A DNA stretch of 64,000 nt from OCS116 cluster bacterium AG-435-F03 (GTDB lineage: Bacteria > Pseudomonadota > Alphaproteobacteria > MED-G09): NCBI GenBank assembly GCA_003212795.1, contig QCOV01000002.1:62001-126000 (forward strand). Reading direction: 5' to 3'. Positions 1 through 11,067 of the stretch are shown piece after piece. The notes beneath the pieces are model-generated. The model saw only the letters and a list, made by a program, of their open reading frames with translations, made no database searches and was not told the DNA's origin. The first letter of the stretch is position 1. Every line of letters starts with the position of its first letter. Position numbers and translations under genes: made by a program.

Positions 1-2
1 GC

Positions 3-236
3 AGAAACCGTTTTATAAGAAATGTATTAATCGCTATAGGTAATTCTGATAACAGATCTTTATCAAAAGATGCATTAGATAATTTAAAAGATGAGTCACC
101 ATTGGTTAGGGGTGCAGCTATTTGGGCTCTTAGGAAGCTACTTAACAACAAAGAAATAAGTAACATCAAAAAGAAATATATAATTAATGAAAAAGACAGG
201 TCAGTTATTAGTGAATGGGACAATGATATTTCTTAG
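3..236 (+). CDS. queG: Epoxyqueuosine reductase QueG, C-terminal fragment (5' truncated by window edge)
   Basis: Open frame from the window start to TAG at 234-236: RNRFIRNVLIAIGNSDNRSLSKDALDNLKDESPLVRGAAIWALRKLL..., resembling the HEAT-like C-terminus of QueG (RNVxxAxGN...SPLVRxxAxWAL). Confidence 0.7.
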   Translation, partial: RNRFIRNVLIAIGNSDNRSLSKDALDNLKDESPLVRGAAIWALRKLLNNKEISNIKKKYIINEKDRSVISEWDNDIS

Positions 237-995
237 TTAGTTATTGTAAACATCAAGGATTGCTTCTCCCAAACTTTTAAGATCACTATCACTAGATAAA
301 CTATGATCACCATTTTTATTAAAACTTACATTGATATCATCTGATAAAAAACTAGACATTAAATCTAGAGATAATTTCCAGGGAACGGAATCATCTTTAA
401 TACCGTGAAAAATTCTTATTGGAATATTTAAGTTAATTTTATCTTTCAAAATAAGATGTTTTCTTCCATCATCAATAAGATTTTTTGTAATTCTATAACT
501 AGAATCGTAATCCTCCACATATCTCTCAATGTAACCTTGTGATTTAATTAATTTTTTTTCTTTCAATGAAAATTTTTTCCACATTAGGTTTTCTGTCATA
601 TCTAATGCTGGTGCAATTAGAATTAAACCTTTTACTTTTTTTCGTCTTTTCAATGAAACTAAAGTAGATATCCAACCTCCCATCGAAGAGCCAATCAAAA
701 TAACTTCATTATCTATTATTTGATCCATAATTTTGATGCCGTTATTTAGCCAGTCTGATATGACACAATTATTAAATTCCTTTGAAGATCTTCCATGGCC
801 AAAATAGTCAAACCTAAAAAAGTTAATCCTATTTTTTTTAGAAAAATTTGAAAGATATTGAGCTTTAGTACCGCTCATATCGGAATTTAAACCTCCAAAC
901 CATAACAAACTCTTTTTATTTTTATGATAAATTTGCTCTTTATAGGCTATAAAGTCTCTCTTGTTAGTATATAATTTTTTGAAGGATTGACCCAT
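237..995 (-). CDS. Alpha/beta hydrolase
   Basis: Nucleophile elbow GSSMGG, FDYFGHGRS, C-terminal FHGIKDDSVPW and GDHSL (Asp/His of the triad). Confidence 0.85.
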   Translation of the reverse strand: MGQSFKKLYTNKRDFIAYKEQIYHKNKKSLLWFGGLNSDMSGTKAQYLSNFSKKNRINFFRFDYFGHGRSSKEFNNCVISDWLNNGIKIMDQIIDNEVILIGSSMGGWISTLVSLKRRKKVKGLILIAPALDMTENLMWKKFSLKEKKLIKSQGYIERYVEDYDSSYRITKNLIDDGRKHLILKDKINLNIPIRIFHGIKDDSVPWKLSLDLMSSFLSDDINVSFNKNGDHSLSSDSDLKSLGEAILDVYNN

Positions 996-1004
996 AGGAT
1001 TTAA

Positions 1005-2174
1005 ATGCCTCAGATTGATATTAAAAATATAATACAGATTATACCTAATATGGAAATAGGTGGAGCAGAAAAGACAGTCCTAGAAATTGGAGCTTATTTA
1101 AAAAATACTCATTATGAACCTATTGTTTTGACAAGCGGAGGAGGAATGATTGAGAATTTAAAAGAAAAAAAAATTAAGGTATTAACAAGAAAAATAGATC
1201 AAAAAAATCCATATACAATATTTACAAATATTGAAAAATTTAAAAATATATTTCTAGAAAACAAAATTTCTCTAGTTCATGCAAGATCAAGAGCTCCAGC
1301 GTGGTCAGCTTATTATGCTTCAAAAAAATTAAATATTCCTTTCATAACTACATGGCATGGCCATGCAGAAAACTCGTCTTACTTTAAAAAAAAATATAAT
1401 TCAATTATGCTAAAGGGTAATGCTGTTATAGCTAATTCAGAATATACTGCGAAAAAAATAAGCGAAAATTACAGTTATGACATCTCAAATATAGATATAA
1501 TACCTCGAGGAGTAAGTTCTTCAGATTACACTTCAAATAATTTTTCAGAAAAAGAAATAATAGATTTAAAAAGAAAATGGATTATTAAAGATGATCAAAA
1601 AGTTATACTCCTTCCTGCTAGATACTCAAAGTGGAAGGGCCATGAACTTGCAATAAGGGCTTGTTCAAAAATTGTTGAAGAAAATCCCAAATTAAATATT
1701 TCTATAATTTTTATTGGTAATAAAGAAGGAAATGAAAAATATGTCAGTAATTTAGAAAAATTATCTAATACCCTAGGGCTTTCAAATTATATAAAAATAC
1801 TAGGAAATTTCGAAAATATGCCTCTTGCTTATCATATATCTGACATAATATTATATCCATCAATAATTCCCGAACCATTTGGAAGAGTACCAATAGAAGC
1901 TCAGGCAGCTGGCAAAATAATTATTGCATCTAATAATGGGGGTATGACTGAAACAATAAAAGAAGGTGAAGATAATACCGGCTTTAGGATTAAAAACAAT
2001 GACGTGGAGGATCTAAAAAACAAAATTAATTTATCCTTAAATCTTAATGATGATGAGATTAGTAATTTAAGGAAAAGAGCGATAGAATATGTTGATAAAA
2101 ACTTCTCACTTGAAAATATGTGCAAAAAAACACTTGATGTTTACGATAGAATATTAAATGTTTCTAAAAAGTAA
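1005..2174 (+). CDS. Glycosyltransferase family 4 (GT-B)
   Basis: N-terminal IIPNMEIGGAEKTVLEIG, HxHAR, ILLPARYSKWKGHELAIRA, PEPFGRVPIEAQAAGKIIIASNNGGMTETI. Confidence 0.88.
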   Translation: MPQIDIKNIIQIIPNMEIGGAEKTVLEIGAYLKNTHYEPIVLTSGGGMIENLKEKKIKVLTRKIDQKNPYTIFTNIEKFKNIFLENKISLVHARSRAPAWSAYYASKKLNIPFITTWHGHAENSSYFKKKYNSIMLKGNAVIANSEYTAKKISENYSYDISNIDIIPRGVSSSDYTSNNFSEKEIIDLKRKWIIKDDQKVILLPARYSKWKGHELAIRACSKIVEENPKLNISIIFIGNKEGNEKYVSNLEKLSNTLGLSNYIKILGNFENMPLAYHISDIILYPSIIPEPFGRVPIEAQAAGKIIIASNNGGMTETIKEGEDNTGFRIKNNDVEDLKNKINLSLNLNDDEISNLRKRAIEYVDKNFSLENMCKKTLDVYDRILNVSKK

Positions 2175-2207
2175 TTTATTAAGAAAACTAAAAATGGAGA
2201 TAAATCT

Positions 2208-2744
2208 ATAACTAGAAATTTTAGGAATAACTCTTCGAGTTCAAAAGGGCCAAGAGTTAATGGGCAAATAGAGGCAAATGAAGTTCTTTTAATTGACTCT
2301 AAAGGCGGAAAAAAAGGTATCACTTCAATAGATGAGGCATTAAGTTTTGCAAAGCAAGAGGGTTTAGATTTGGTAGAAATATCACCTAAGGCAAATCCTC
2401 CTGTATGCAAAGTTATTGATTATGGAAAGTATAAATATCAAGCTCAAAAAAGAGCTAACGAGGCTAAAAAGAAGCAAAAAAATATTGATGTAAAAGAAAT
2501 CAAATTTAGACCAAATATCGATACACATGATTATAATGTAAAAATGAAAAGTGTTGAAAAATTCATTGGTGAGGGAGATAAAGTCAAGGTTACTCTTAGG
2601 TTTAGAGGTAGAGAAATGGCTCATCAAGACAGGGGTACAGATTTACTAGAAAAAATTAAAGTTGAATCAGACGAATTTGCAAAAGTTGAACTACTTCCTA
2701 AATTTGAAGGAAGGCAAATGGTAATGGTATTAGCTCCAAAATAA
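2208..2744 (+). CDS. infC: Translation initiation factor IF-3 (probable AUA start codon)
   Basis: In-frame 5' extension of the 2370..2744 ORF reads (I)[83 protein letters not shown] at 2196-2199, 8 nt before ATA 2208. Followed by rpmI-rplT. Confidence 0.88.
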   Translation: MTRNFRNNSSSSKGPRVNGQIEANEVLLIDSKGGKKGITSIDEALSFAKQEGLDLVEISPKANPPVCKVIDYGKYKYQAQKRANEAKKKQKNIDVKEIKFRPNIDTHDYNVKMKSVEKFIGEGDKVKVTLRFRGREMAHQDRGTDLLEKIKVESDEFAKVELLPKFEGRQMVMVLAPK

Positions 2745-2799
2745 ATTTCTTTAGTTGTATTAATTAAAAAAATATTATAAACCAATCTAACTAATCTTC

Positions 2800-2814
2800 C
2801 GGCAGGGCATGCCG
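2800..2814 (+). promoter_or_regulatory. Small GC-rich hairpin in the infC-rpmI intergenic region; possible r-protein leader or attenuator element
   Basis: CGGCA-GGGCA-TGCCG inverted repeat in otherwise AT-rich DNA, about 50 nt upstream of the rpmI start. Confidence 0.3.
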
Positions 2815-2867
2815 TGTTTGATTATTGAATGCCAAACTATAATTTATTAAAAAATAGGAGATGCAAA

Positions 2868-3065
2868 ATGCCCAAATTGAAAACCAAAAGCGGTGTAAAA
2901 AAGCGCTTCAAAGTTACTAGCTCAGGAAAGATTATAGCAGCTAAAACCGGTAAAAGACACGGTATGATAAAGCGCACACCTAAACAAATCCGCAATAAGC
3001 GCGGAACATCTCTTCTTTCTAAACCAGATAGCAGGATTGTAAAAAAATTCCTGCCATATTCATAA
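2868..3065 (+). CDS. rpmI: 50S ribosomal protein L35
   Basis: [22 protein letters not shown]...; AGGAG SD at 2856-2860 supports ATG 2868 rather than the ORF-track start at 2829. Confidence 0.95.
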   Translation: MPKLKTKSGVKKRFKVTSSGKIIAAKTGKRHGMIKRTPKQIRNKRGTSLLSKPDSRIVKKFLPYS

Positions 3066-3077
3066 AGGAAGAAAATA

Positions 3078-3434
3078 ATGACAAGAGTAACAAGTGGAGC
3101 ATCGAGCCATTCTAGACATAGAAAGATTATTAAAAGTGCAAAAGGTTATTTTGGGAGAAGAAAAAATACCTTCCGCGCAGCTAATCAAGCTGTAGAGAAG
3201 GCAGGTCAATATTCCTATAGAGATAGAAAAAAAAGAAAAAGAAATTTTAGATCATTATGGATACAAAGAATTAATGCTGCTGCTAGATTAAATGGTATTA
3301 ATTATGCAAATTTTATGAATGGTCTTTCAAAAGCTAATATTGAAATAGATAGAAAAGTTTTATCTGATATTGCAATTTCAGATCCTGAAACATTTAAAGA
3401 TTTAGTTAATAAAGCTACATCCGCATTAAAATAA
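3078..3434 (+). CDS. rplT: 50S ribosomal protein L20
   Basis: [70 protein letters not shown]. Confidence 0.97.
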   Translation: MTRVTSGASSHSRHRKIIKSAKGYFGRRKNTFRAANQAVEKAGQYSYRDRKKRKRNFRSLWIQRINAAARLNGINYANFMNGLSKANIEIDRKVLSDIAISDPETFKDLVNKATSALK

Positions 3435-3490
3435 ATCTTAATTTATGTTAATGTAATTATTGATGCAATTTAGAGCATCAGGAAATAATT

Positions 3491-4576
3491 ATGGAAAATT
3501 TAAATTCTATTAAAAAAGAAATACTTCAAAAAATTAAATCAGCTGAAAGTGATGATAATGTTGAAGAAATCCGTATCAGAGAGTTAGGAAAAAAAGGAAG
3601 GATTACAAAGCTCCTTAGTGAATTAGGAAAATTAAATCAGGAAGAAAGAAAAAAATTAGGACCTGAAATAAATGACCTTAAAAATAAAGTCCTCGAAGAG
3701 ATAGAAGAAAAGAAAGAGTTTTTTTTAGACCAAACGCTAAACAAAAAACTCTTAGAAGAAAAAGTTGATGTAACTTTGCCTGTAAAATCGAGTCAAAATA
3801 CAAATGGAAGAATACATCCAGTTTCTCAAGTTTTAGATGAAATAACTGAAATTTTTGGTTCACTTGGTTATGAGATTGCTGATGGACCAGATATTGAAAC
3901 AGAGTATTACAATTTTAATGCTCTCAATATTCCTGAATCTCATCCAGCAAGGCAAATGCATGATACCTTTTATTTTGACGAATTTGATAAAGATCAAGGA
4001 CAATCAGTCTTAAGAACACATACTAGTCCAGTTCAAGTTAGAACCATGGAAGAAGGAAAGCCTCCTTTTAGATTTATATCCCCTGGAAGAACCTATAGAT
4101 GTGACTCTGATCAAACACATACACCAATGTTTCATCAAATTGAGGGTTTGTCAGTTGATAAAGAAACTAACCTCGGTCACTTGAAGTGGACACTAGAAAC
4201 TTTTTTATCCTCCTTTTTTGAGATTAAAAACACAAAAATTCAGATGAGACCGAGTTATTTTCCCTTTACCGAACCATCATTAGAAATAGATGTTTTGTGT
4301 GACAGAAGTGGACCTGTTTTAAAAATTGGCGAAGGGTCAGACTGGCTAGAAGTTGCTGGCGCAGGTATGGTTCACCCTAATGTCTTAAAATCAGCAAATA
4401 TAGATCCTGACATTTATCAAGGATTTGCTTTTGGTTTTGGTTTAGACCGTTTAGCACAATTAAAATATGGTATTCCGGATTTAAGAACTTTCTTTAGTGG
4501 AGATATTAGATGGCTTAGGCATTACGGTTTCTCAGCCTTAGATATTCCAACATTATCTAGAGGATTAAAGAAATGA
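3491..4576 (+). CDS. pheS: Phenylalanine--tRNA ligase alpha subunit
   Basis: Class II motifs: HPARQMHDTFYF, LRTHTSPVQVRTM, FRFISPGRTYRCDSDQTHTPMFHQIEGL, GFAFGFGLDRLAQLKYGIPDLR. Confidence 0.97.
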   Translation: MENLNSIKKEILQKIKSAESDDNVEEIRIRELGKKGRITKLLSELGKLNQEERKKLGPEINDLKNKVLEEIEEKKEFFLDQTLNKKLLEEKVDVTLPVKSSQNTNGRIHPVSQVLDEITEIFGSLGYEIADGPDIETEYYNFNALNIPESHPARQMHDTFYFDEFDKDQGQSVLRTHTSPVQVRTMEEGKPPFRFISPGRTYRCDSDQTHTPMFHQIEGLSVDKETNLGHLKWTLETFLSSFFEIKNTKIQMRPSYFPFTEPSLEIDVLCDRSGPVLKIGEGSDWLEVAGAGMVHPNVLKSANIDPDIYQGFAFGFGLDRLAQLKYGIPDLRTFFSGDIRWLRHYGFSALDIPTLSRGLKK

Positions 4577-6957
4577 AGTTTACTTTATCTTGGCTTAAAG
4601 AGCATTTGGAAACTAATTCCTCATTAGATGAAATAACTAATAATCTAACTGAAATTGGCTTGGAAGTGGAAGACATCATCAATCCAGAAAAAGATTTAGA
4701 AGATTTTATAGTTGGAAAAATATTAACTTCAGAAAAACACCCTAACGCAGATCGCCTTAGTGTTTGTAAGGTTGATATAGGAAATGAAATAAAAGAAGTA
4801 GTTTGTGGCGCTCCAAATGCAAAAGAGGGCTTATTAACAATATATGCTCCTCTTGGAAGTATAATACCAAAATCTAAGATGGTTATTCAAAAAACTAAGA
4901 TTAGAGACATCGTATCTTACGGAATGCTTTGCTCGGGAGATGAATTAAATATTGATAATGAAAACGAAGGTATAATTGAGATCAAAAAAGCTAAGGCAGG
5001 AGATAAAGCCTCTACAGCATTAGGTGATCTTGATCCTGTAATCGAAATTGCAATCACACCAAATAGACCTGACTGTCTTGGGGTTTATGGTATCGCTAGA
5101 GATCTAGCCGCTAAGGGTCTTGGAAGACTTAAGGTAACAAAAATAAATACACTTAAAAGTCATGAAGAAAGTATTCCTGTTTACACAAAATCTACTAAAA
5201 ATAATAACTTTTGTAATATCTTTGCAGGTAGATTGATTGAAGGGATTGAAAATAAAGAAAGTCCAGACTGGCTAAAAAACCGTTTAGAGAAAATAGGTCT
5301 TAGAAGTATTAATGCTGTCGTAGATATAACAAATTTTCTAACATATGATCGAGGAAGACCTCTTCATGCATATAATTCAGATCTGATATCAAAAGATATA
5401 GGGGCAAGACTTGCAAAGACAGGTGAAAAAATTAAAGCTCTTGATGGTAAAGAATATATCTTAGATGAAGAAACATGTGTAATTGCAGATAGTGAAAAAG
5501 TTCTTGGTATTGCCGGTATTATTGGTGGAGAAGAATTTGGTTCAGAGATAGAAACAAAAAATATATTTTTAGAATCTGCTTTCTTTGATCCGATTCATAT
5601 TGCGCGAACGGGAAGAAAATTAAATATTAATTCTGACGCAAGATATAGATTTGAAAGAGGTACCGACCCAAATTTTGTTTTAGAAGGATTGGATATAGCT
5701 ACAGAAATGATTCTAGATATTTGTGGTGGAAAAGCCAGTAAGACAAGCATTGCTTTGCATGAAGATTTTAAAAATAACGAAATAAATTTCGATATAAAAT
5801 TAATTGAGAAAATTTCTGGAATAAAAATTTCCTCAAAAGATATAAAAAAAATACTGTTATCGCTTGGTTTTGAGATTGATAAAAATTTTAAGATAACAGT
5901 TCCCTCATGGAGACCTGATGTTAGTTTACCAATAGATATTGTAGAAGAAGTAATTAGAATTTATGGACTAAATAATGTTGAGTCTATACCACTTAAAAAT
6001 TCTGAACAGCCTTCAAAACCTATACTTACTAATTCTCAAAAAAATACAAATTTAATAAGAAGAAACCTTGCTTCAAGAGGATTAATAGAAAATATCTCTT
6101 ATTCATTTGTTAGTTCTGAATTCTCTGATTTATCACCTAAGGGCAGGAAACCCATACAACTATTAAATCCAATATCTGAAGAATTATCAGATATGAGAGC
6201 ATCTCCATTAATTTCTTTGATAAGTAATTTTCGTGAAAATAAAAATAGAGGATTTAATGATATAGGAATTTATGAAATTGGACCTGGTTTTAGCGGACCA
6301 AAGCCTGGCCAACAAAATTCAATTGCCGCTGGTTTAAGAACTGGAATATACAAATCAACAGGTACTGAGAGACATTGGCAAGGTAATGAAAAAGCAGATG
6401 TTTTTGATGTGAAAAGTGATGTATTTTCTTATTTTGATTTAATTAATATTCCAAATGATTCATACACATATGTTATTCCTGGGTCAGATTGGTATCATCC
6501 CGGAAGATCAGCAAATATAGTTTCTGGAAAAGGAGGAATTTTGGCTTCCTTTGGTGAAATTCATCCAAAAATCTTATCAAAACTTAATATTCCTTCATGT
6601 GTAGGGTTTGAAATATACTTAGATGAGATTCTAAAAGTTATTAATACTCAAAATGATAACAAAGAATTTACTTTTTATAATTTACAGGCTGTAAAAAGAG
6701 ATTTTTCTTTTGATATACCAATGAATATAAGCTCATCAATATTAATTGATGCTATAAATTCATGTAAGATTGATCTTATTGATGACATCAAACTTTTTGA
6801 TCAATTTATCTTAGAAAACTCAAAAAAATCCCTGGCAGTGGAAGTTACTATTCAACCAAAAAAAGAGACTCTAAAGGATAATGAAATAGACTCTATTTGT
6901 GAAAAAATAATTAAAGCAATTGAAAAAGCCACAAGTGGAAAATTAAGAAGCTTATAG
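4573..6957 (+). CDS. pheT: Phenylalanine--tRNA ligase beta subunit
   Basis: [14 protein letters not shown], tRNA-binding domain [46 protein letters not shown]-terminal FDX-ACB domain; 4-bp overlap with pheS. Confidence 0.97.
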   Translation: MKFTLSWLKEHLETNSSLDEITNNLTEIGLEVEDIINPEKDLEDFIVGKILTSEKHPNADRLSVCKVDIGNEIKEVVCGAPNAKEGLLTIYAPLGSIIPKSKMVIQKTKIRDIVSYGMLCSGDELNIDNENEGIIEIKKAKAGDKASTALGDLDPVIEIAITPNRPDCLGVYGIARDLAAKGLGRLKVTKINTLKSHEESIPVYTKSTKNNNFCNIFAGRLIEGIENKESPDWLKNRLEKIGLRSINAVVDITNFLTYDRGRPLHAYNSDLISKDIGARLAKTGEKIKALDGKEYILDEETCVIADSEKVLGIAGIIGGEEFGSEIETKNIFLESAFFDPIHIARTGRKLNINSDARYRFERGTDPNFVLEGLDIATEMILDICGGKASKTSIALHEDFKNNEINFDIKLIEKISGIKISSKDIKKILLSLGFEIDKNFKITVPSWRPDVSLPIDIVEEVIRIYGLNNVESIPLKNSEQPSKPILTNSQKNTNLIRRNLASRGLIENISYSFVSSEFSDLSPKGRKPIQLLNPISEELSDMRASPLISLISNFRENKNRGFNDIGIYEIGPGFSGPKPGQQNSIAAGLRTGIYKSTGTERHWQGNEKADVFDVKSDVFSYFDLINIPNDSYTYVIPGSDWYHPGRSANIVSGKGGILASFGEIHPKILSKLNIPSCVGFEIYLDEILKVINTQNDNKEFTFYNLQAVKRDFSFDIPMNISSSILIDAINSCKIDLIDDIKLFDQFILENSKKSLAVEVTIQPKKETLKDNEIDSICEKIIKAIEKATSGKLRSL

Positions 6958-6970
6958 GGGACTAATAAAA

Positions 6971-8773
6971 GTGCAAAATACTAAGAATATAAGAAATTTT
7001 GCAATTATTGCACATATCGATCACGGTAAATCAACTCTCGCTGATAGATTAATACAATTCTGCGGTGGTTTATCCGAAAGAGAAATGAAAGATCAGGTCT
7101 TAGACTCTATGGATATTGAAAGAGAAAGAGGTATTACAATCAAAGCTCAAACAGTTAGGTTAAATTATAAAGATAGTAATTCTAACGAGTATCAATTGAA
7201 TCTTATCGATACACCTGGCCATGTTGATTTTTCATATGAAGTTAATAGATCTTTATCGGCTTGTGAAGGTTCAATTCTTGTAGTAGATGCTGCTCAAGGT
7301 GTAGAGGCGCAAACTTTAGCAAATGTTTATCAAGCTATTGACCTAAATCATGAAATTATTCCTGTAATAAATAAAATAGACCTGCCAGCTGCTGAACCAG
7401 ATAGAGTTTGCCGTCAAATTGAGGAAGTAATAGGACTTGATGCTAGTGATGCAATCAAAGTTTCTGCTAAAACTGGTGAGGGTATAGAAGATATATTTGG
7501 CGCTCTAATTGAAAGATTACCTCAACCAAAAGAAGATACATCGGAAACCTCTAAGGCATTGCTTGTTGATAGTTGGTATGATTCTTATCTTGGAGTTGTA
7601 GTCCTTGTAAGAGTTATTGCAGGGGAATTATCAAAAGGACAAAAAATAAAAATGTTAGGAACTAATAGCTCCTATACAATTGATGAAGTTGGTATTTTCA
7701 CACCTAAAAAAGTTTCTCTTAAAGCAATACAAGCTGGTGAGATTGGATATATAATTGCAGGAATAAAAAATGTTTCTGATACACAAGTTGGAGATACAAT
7801 TACTGATTTCCAAAAGCCATGTAAAGATGCTCTTAAAGGTTTCAGACCATCTCAACCATCAGTTTTTTGCGGCTTATTTCCTACTGATAGTGGAGACTTT
7901 GAGGATCTTAGGGACTCTATAGAAAAACTTAGTCTCAATGATTCAAGTTTCCAATATGAAACAGAAAATTCTGCAGCTTTAGGATTTGGATTCCGATGTG
8001 GTTTTCTCGGTCTACTACATTTGGAAATAGTTAGAGAAAGAATAGAAAGGGAATTTAATATAGATTTAATAACCACTGCTCCATCAGTTATATATAAAAT
8101 TCATCTTACTAACGGTGATGTAATTGAACTTCATAATCCAGCAGATATGCCGGAAGTAACTAACATTAAGGCTATTGAAGAACCTTGGATAAAAGCGACT
8201 ATATTAGTTCCTGATGAGTATTTAGGTGCAGTTCTAAAATTATGTGAGGAACGTAGAGGTCACCAAGTTGACCTAACATATGCAGGTACAAGAGCAATGG
8301 TCGTTTATGATTTACCTCTAAATGAAGTTGTTTTCGACTTTTATGATAGACTAAAATCAGTATCAAGTGGTTACGCAAGCTTTGATTGGCAACTGGAAGA
8401 CTATAAAGCAGAAAAGCTAGTTAAGATGTCAGTTTTAGTTAATGAAGAGCCTGTTGATGCCTTATCAATAATAGTTCATGCGGATAGGTCATTTAACAGA
8501 GGCAGAACAATGTGTAAAAAATTAAAAGATCTTATACCTCGTCATCAATTTAAAATTCCAGTGCAAGCAGCTATTGGTGGCAAAATAATAGCGAGAGAAA
8601 CAATACCTCCTTTTAGAAAAGATGTGACCGCTAAATTGTATGGTGGGGATGTAACACGAAAGATGAAATTACTGGAGAAACAAAAAAAAGGTAAAAAGAA
8701 AATGCGAGAATTTGGCCAAGTTAATATTCCGCAAGAAGCATTCATTTCAGCTCTAAAGTTTGATGATGAATAA
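6971..8773 (+). CDS. lepA: Elongation factor 4 (LepA)
   Basis: GTP-binding [41 protein letters not shown]; full-length 600 aa; GTG start. Confidence 0.97.
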   Translation: MQNTKNIRNFAIIAHIDHGKSTLADRLIQFCGGLSEREMKDQVLDSMDIERERGITIKAQTVRLNYKDSNSNEYQLNLIDTPGHVDFSYEVNRSLSACEGSILVVDAAQGVEAQTLANVYQAIDLNHEIIPVINKIDLPAAEPDRVCRQIEEVIGLDASDAIKVSAKTGEGIEDIFGALIERLPQPKEDTSETSKALLVDSWYDSYLGVVVLVRVIAGELSKGQKIKMLGTNSSYTIDEVGIFTPKKVSLKAIQAGEIGYIIAGIKNVSDTQVGDTITDFQKPCKDALKGFRPSQPSVFCGLFPTDSGDFEDLRDSIEKLSLNDSSFQYETENSAALGFGFRCGFLGLLHLEIVRERIEREFNIDLITTAPSVIYKIHLTNGDVIELHNPADMPEVTNIKAIEEPWIKATILVPDEYLGAVLKLCEERRGHQVDLTYAGTRAMVVYDLPLNEVVFDFYDRLKSVSSGYASFDWQLEDYKAEKLVKMSVLVNEEPVDALSIIVHADRSFNRGRTMCKKLKDLIPRHQFKIPVQAAIGGKIIARETIPPFRKDVTAKLYGGDVTRKMKLLEKQKKGKKKMREFGQVNIPQEAFISALKFDDE

Positions 8774-8787
8774 ACATATAAATTATA

Positions 8788-8877
8788 GGAGAGGTGGCCG
8801 AGCGGTCGAAGGCGCACGCTTGGAAAGCGTGTAGGCGAGTAATCGTCTCGCGGGTTCGAATCCCGCTCTCTCCGCCA
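8788..8877 (+). tRNA. tRNA-Ser(GGA)
   Basis: GGAGAGG...CTCTCCGCCA cloverleaf with long variable arm; anticodon stem-loop ACGCTTGGAAAGCGT gives anticodon GGA; GGGTTCGAATCCC T-arm; encoded CCA. Confidence 0.95.
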
Positions 8878-8959
8878 TAAACTAATTCTTAATTTAAGAT
8901 TTGTTAAAATTAAATATTCTGTATAAATTTATTTTTCTAATTTATTAAAGGCCCTAATA

Positions 8960-9616
8960 ATGAGTTTCACTAAAATAAAAGATATAGAAAAATTATCAGA
9001 ATTTTCAAATCAGGAATCTCAATTAATTGAATTAGAAAGACAGAAAATATACGATGCAGATTCTTTCTTTCAGGATATATTGGATGAACCTTTTAGGGTT
9101 ATAGGCAAAGTTTACAAAAAAAATAGCAATGAAGATATACAAGAAATTCTTAGAGACATCATACCAGTAAATTTACAAGCCAAAGCTTTTTACAAAACTT
9201 GGGTTTCTGATATGGCAGGAGTTTGTGAAATCTTTTGTGATACCTTAAAGAGTGAATCTATTAGTTTTTGTTTGGGAACAGAAAGAGGTTGCAGTCGCTA
9301 CCATATTGACAATGTTCCCATGCGTTTACTTGTAACTTATTCAGGTCAAGGTACAGAATGGCTTCCTAATGAAATAGCCAACCGTATTGCATTTGAGGAA
9401 GGCCTACCTAATAAAAAAATTGTCAGGGACTGCTCAAAGATTCAGCATATAAATACTTGGAATATAGCTATTTTTAGAGGTGGCTCTTCAGGATTATTAC
9501 ATCGCACTCCAGATTCAGCATTAAAAAATCCCTCAATCTTAATGCGACTAGATCATGAAACCTTTTGGGACAATATTCTCCAACAACAACAAAATGTTTT
9601 AACTCCTCAAATTTAA
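8960..9616 (+). CDS. DUF1826 family protein
   Basis: GCSRYHIDNVPMRLLVTYSGQGTEWLPNE...WNIAIFRGGSSGLLHRTPDSA...LMRLD, consistent with DUF1826. Confidence 0.72.
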   Translation: MSFTKIKDIEKLSEFSNQESQLIELERQKIYDADSFFQDILDEPFRVIGKVYKKNSNEDIQEILRDIIPVNLQAKAFYKTWVSDMAGVCEIFCDTLKSESISFCLGTERGCSRYHIDNVPMRLLVTYSGQGTEWLPNEIANRIAFEEGLPNKKIVRDCSKIQHINTWNIAIFRGGSSGLLHRTPDSALKNPSILMRLDHETFWDNILQQQQNVLTPQI

Positions 9617-11067
9617 GTACCACAAAAAGTTTGTAATACTTTTTCGGAATCATTTGGAGGATTTAAGTATTCATCCTCTATATTTATCATAGAGCTATAA
9701 GGATCTTTCAAAATTTTTACATATTCTTTTATCTTACTTAAATCTCCCTCTTCAGCCTTCTTTAATGCTTTTTCAATTATATGATTTCTTGGAATAATTC
9801 TCGGATTATTAACTTCCATAATCTTTCTTAATTGCTCAAAAGTTTTTGACTCTTTTTTTAATCTAACTTTCCATTTTTTATGCCAATATAAAAATTCTTC
9901 AGCCTTAAAAAATTCTTCATCTGGTAAAGTGTCTTCACTTAATAATCTAAATGTATTTGTAAAATCAGCTTTATGTTTTTGCATAACATTTAATAGTTCA
10001 CTTATTAAATCTTTATCTTCATTCTCTTTAGTTAATAAACCTATTTTCAGTCTCATCATATCAAGCCATTTACTTTGATATAAATCTGCAAATGTATTTA
10101 TAGCCTCTTCTGCTAATTTAAGAGCATTTTCATGTTTATCGCTTATTAAAGGTAGGATTGTTTCAGCTAATCTGGCTAAATTCCATTGAGTAATTATAGG
10201 TTGATTGGCAAAAGAATATCTTCCTTGATGATCAATAGAACTAAATACCGTCAAAGGATCATAATGATCCATAAATGCACAAGGGCCATAATCAATTGTT
10301 TCACCAGATAATGCCACATTATCAGTATTCATTACCCCATGAATAAAGCCTATTCTCATCCAATTAGTAACCAAATCTGCCTGCTGTTCAATTATTGTAT
10401 ATAAGAAATTGAGTGCTTTACTTTTAGACTCTATAAGATTTGGAAAATGTCTTTCTATTGTGTAATTAAAAAGTTTATTTACTAAATCTTTATCTTCTTG
10501 AATAACCGCAAACTGAAATGTTCCAACACGAATGTGTGATTTCGATATTCTAGTTAATATTGCGCCTGGATATTTTTGTTCTCGGATAACATCTTCGCCA
10601 GTTTCAACTACTGCAAGACTTCTACATGTAGGAATATTAAGATAATGCATAGCCTCACTAATTATATACTCTCTCATCATTGGTCCAATTGCAGCTAATC
10701 CGTCACCACTTCGAGAGTAAGGTGTTGGACCTGATCCTTTGAACTGAATATCAAATCTTTTATCTCCTAACACATGTTCGCCTAATAAAATTGCTCTTCC
10801 ATCTCCTAAAATTGTAAAATGGCCAAATTGGTGGCCAGCATAAGCTTGTGCAATAAGGGAGGATCCTTCTGGAATTATATTTCCACTGAGTAAGTTTGAT
10901 ATATCTTCAGGCTTAAGTGACGAAAAATTAAATCCTAGTTCAGTAGAAAGGTCATCGTTAAAAATTGCTAATTTAGGTGATATCACTTTTCTTGGCTTCA
11001 CATATGAATGAAATTCATCAGGCAAATTCATATAAGTGTTCTCAAAGTTAAATATATTATTCTGCAA
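9613..11067 (-). CDS. selO: Protein adenylyltransferase SelO (YdiU/UPF0061)
   Basis: AYAGHQFGHFTILGDGRAILLGE, QFKGSGPTPYSRSGDGLAAIGPMMREYI, RIGFIHGVMNTDNVALSGETIDYGPCAFMD, C-terminal QTFCGT. Confidence 0.94.
   Translation of the reverse strand: MQNNIFNFENTYMNLPDEFHSYVKPRKVISPKLAIFNDDLSTELGFNFSSLKPEDISNLLSGNIIPEGSSLIAQAYAGHQFGHFTILGDGRAILLGEHVLGDKRFDIQFKGSGPTPYSRSGDGLAAIGPMMREYIISEAMHYLNIPTCRSLAVVETGEDVIREQKYPGAILTRISKSHIRVGTFQFAVIQEDKDLVNKLFNYTIERHFPNLIESKSKALNFLYTIIEQQADLVTNWMRIGFIHGVMNTDNVALSGETIDYGPCAFMDHYDPLTVFSSIDHQGRYSFANQPIITQWNLARLAETILPLISDKHENALKLAEEAINTFADLYQSKWLDMMRLKIGLLTKENEDKDLISELLNVMQKHKADFTNTFRLLSEDTLPDEEFFKAEEFLYWHKKWKVRLKKESKTFEQLRKIMEVNNPRIIPRNHIIEKALKKAEEGDLSKIKEYVKILKDPYSSMINIEDEYLNPPNDSEKVLQTFCGT

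Noticed and set aside
1901-2627. Minus-strand ORFs 1901..2125, 2141..2410 and 2382..2627
   Set aside because: Antisense to the glycosyltransferase and infC; low-complexity Leu/Ser/Phe-rich translations typical of reverse frames in AT-rich genes.
8545-8817. Minus-strand ORF overlapping the lepA 3' end and tRNA-Ser
   Set aside because: Antisense to well-supported lepA and a tRNA; no family motif.
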